Shown here: piece by piece, positions 7,799 through 8,775 of the stretch | Layout: each line of letters begins with the position of its first letter | Position numbering within the stretch: the first letter of the stretch is position 1 | Origin: Oscillospiraceae bacterium | GTDB lineage: Bacteria > Bacillota > Clostridia > Oscillospirales > Ruminococcaceae | NCBI GenBank assembly: GCA_016296165.1 | Contig: JAEDJV010000102.1 | Coordinates: 1 to 8,775, forward strand | Reading direction: 5' to 3' | DNA length: 8,775 nucleotides | The notes under the pieces: generated by a model | Database searches by the model: none | The model's input: only the letters and a program-made list of their open reading frames with translations | Told to the model about the DNA's origin: nothing | Position numbers and translations under genes: made by a program

Positions 7799-7948
7799 CT
7801 ACATTATTTTTCGTAGTTTATAAAACGACACTCTATACTCTGGGTTGAACCAGAGCCTGCCTTTACTATCCCTAAATCTGTATGGATAATTTAACAGGCT
7901 CTTCTCCCTTCTCTTTCTTTCTATCGTATTAAGAAATCGTCTGATCAT
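7799..7948 (-). CDS. Small, very basic 49-residue protein
   Basis: A short frame from the ATG at 7948 to TAG at 7799-7801 fills what would otherwise be a gap between the HD-GYP gene and the 70-residue gene. The product has 10 Arg and 5 Lys against 4 acidic residues. It has a basic helix-like start (IRRFLNTIERKRREK) followed by an aromatic segment (NYPYRFRDSKGRLWFNPEY). AAGG (7957-7960) lies eight bases upstream and overlaps the stop codon of the HD-GYP gene (TGA at 7960-7962), which suggests translational coupling. The charge suits nucleic-acid or membrane-surface binding, but this is inference, and I recognise no family. Start choice is fairly secure because no other in-frame start codon has a ribosome site. 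Confidence 0.7.
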   Translation of the reverse strand: MIRRFLNTIERKRREKSLLNYPYRFRDSKGRLWFNPEYRVSFYKLRKIM

Positions 7949-7959
7949 ATTCTCTACCT

Positions 7960-8691
7960 TCAACTCTCTAATCTCTGAGCACCATTTAATTCCCCATCAT
8001 TTATTGAAAACTCATACCCAAAGATGTCATAGAGTATGAAAAGGTCCTCAAGAGTAGCAGATTTTGCAAAACTGATAATCTTTTCCATATGTGTCTCTAC
8101 AAGCGACTTAATATCGCTAATATATACATCTTCATAATTATCTTTTCTTAATGTCTCTATGGCTTCTTCATGGCTTTTTGCCTTTCCATAGCATCTAGCA
8201 GCTCTCATAGCTTCATATGCATCTACTGCACTTACAAGTTCGACATACCAAGGTATATCATCTACACCTTCTGGATACCCGCTTCCGTCTCTTCTTTCAT
8301 GATGCATATACACAATATCCTTTACGATATTTGATACATATGAATCAGAAAAAACTTCGTCCATCTTTATTAAGTAGAGTAGTCCCTCTACTGGATGGTT
8401 CTTCATAATAAACATTTCATCTGCCGTAAGGCAGTTTGGGGTATTTAATATATTCTTTGGTACTGAAATCTTACCTATATCATGTAACAAAGCTCCTTTT
8501 GTTACTTCATAAAGCTCATACTCTCTGCAGCCCCTTCTTATTAATATTTCTGCAGTAATTTCTGCTACATTTACTAAATGGTGATATGTCTCCTTTGAGT
8601 ATGTCTTTGTTAGCCATACAAGTAGTGAAGCCACCTTATCCTCATTAAGTAATCTATCTACTAACTCTATTGCCTGTTTTCTAGCTTCCAT
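7960..8691 (-). CDS. Stand-alone HD-GYP domain phosphodiesterase
   Basis: A 243-residue protein that is almost entirely an HD-GYP domain, the family that hydrolyses cyclic di-GMP (some members hydrolyse cGAMP) using a two- or three-metal centre. All signature residues are visible in order: His38, HDIGK (70-74), His99-Pro100, HHE (130-132), DGSGYP (135-140) and the AVDAYEAM segment with Asp157, followed by RAARCYGKA. No receiver, PAS, GAF or membrane segment precedes it. The first 30 residues are short and helical, and about 40 residues follow the core. The enzyme should be cytosolic and, from the intact motifs, active. The ATG at 8691 follows AAGGGAG. It opens the cluster that ends in topB, with TGA at 7960-7962 next to the ribosome site of the 49-residue gene. 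Substrate (c-di-GMP or cGAMP) and any signal input are unknown. Confidence 0.93.
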   Translation of the reverse strand: MEARKQAIELVDRLLNEDKVASLLVWLTKTYSKETYHHLVNVAEITAEILIRRGCREYELYEVTKGALLHDIGKISVPKNILNTPNCLTADEMFIMKNHPVEGLLYLIKMDEVFSDSYVSNIVKDIVYMHHERRDGSGYPEGVDDIPWYVELVSAVDAYEAMRAARCYGKAKSHEEAIETLRKDNYEDVYISDIKSLVETHMEKIISFAKSATLEDLFILYDIFGYEFSINDGELNGAQRLES

Positions 8692-8728
8692 TTTTGCTCC
8701 CTTCTAATTACTTATCCTACGTTTTTAT
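8692..8728 (-). promoter_or_regulatory. HD-GYP gene leader, similar to the adhesin leader
   Basis: The short stretch between the upstream hairpin and the ATG reads, on the transcript, TAAAAACGTAGGA, then TTAGAAGGGAGCA, then the start. The adhesin leader reads TAAAAA(TC)CGTAGGA, then TTAGAAAGGAGCA, then its start. The ribosome site explains the second match, but CGTAGGA preceded by TAAAAA is shared beyond that. It may hold a common regulatory element. No clear -35/-10 pair is visible. Confidence 0.4.
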
Positions 8729-8735
8729 AAGAAGA

Positions 8736-8753
8736 GCCTGGGATTTCCCAGGC
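8736..8753 (-). terminator. Hairpin, probable weak terminator of the unit upstream
   Basis: GCCTGGG (8736-8742) and CCCAGGC (8747-8753) form a perfect 7-base-pair G+C-rich stem with a four-base loop. On the minus strand it is followed by TCTTCTTAT, an interrupted U-rich tail, so it resembles an intrinsic terminator of imperfect strength. A possible stop (TAG at 8760-8762) lies just before it, which fits the end of a gene outside the window. It could also act as an attenuator ahead of the HD-GYP gene. Confidence 0.55.
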
Positions 8754-8775
8754 CCCTTCCTAAATCATGTGAATA

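Noticed and set aside
7838..7901. Inverted repeats (CTCTGG/CCAGAG, and GAGCCTG/CAGGCTC) as an oriT or terminator
   Set aside because: They are 6- to 7-base matches lying within the 49-residue coding frame, without a T tract or any relaxase-site context; chance is sufficient.
8760..8775. Tail of an upstream minus-strand gene ending at TAG (8760-8762) or TGA (8765-8767)
   Set aside because: Only a few codons are in the window and two frames both offer a stop, so no gene can be supported.
1..8775. CRISPR array, tRNA, rRNA, insertion sequence or attachment site
   Set aside because: I saw no spaced identical repeats, tRNA-like cloverleaf, transposase motif or paired terminal repeats; the repeats present are protein-coding.

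Overview
The window is low-GC DNA with strong AGGAGG-type ribosome binding sites. Every supported gene lies on the minus strand. A type IA topoisomerase of the topB class, tiny operon partners and a giant repeat-built surface protein point to an accessory region of a gut-type Clostridia (Lachnospiraceae-like) genome, most likely part of an integrative and conjugative element or a similar island. That placement is inference: no integrase, relaxase or type IV secretion gene is present here.

Read in transcription order (high to low coordinates), the window opens with a hairpin (8736-8753) that probably ends an upstream unit. A tight four-gene cluster follows: a stand-alone HD-GYP phosphodiesterase (8691-7960), a very basic 49-residue protein (7948-7799), an unrecognised 70-residue protein (7777-7565) and DNA topoisomerase III (7554-5371). 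Gaps are 10 to 21 bases. At two junctions the stop codon lies at or inside the next gene's Shine-Dalgarno sequence, so the cluster is probably one transcript with coupled translation. It closes at a clear intrinsic terminator (5324-5364).

Immediately beyond that terminator begins one very long open frame (5257 to the window edge, 1752 codons seen, no stop reached). I followed it codon by codon without interruption. It encodes a secreted protein with a signal peptide, an acidic stretch holding a His/Cys zinc-ribbon-like motif, a beta-rich N-terminal domain, BspA-type leucine-rich repeats, a beta-rich linker and at least twelve Listeria-Bacteroides (InlB B-type) repeats. The C-terminal anchor lies outside the window.

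The two genes that open transcription units, the HD-GYP gene and the adhesin, share a similar leader just upstream of their start codons. This suggests a cyclic-di-GMP hydrolase, a DNA-processing enzyme and a surface adhesin that may be co-regulated. The functional link is a hypothesis.
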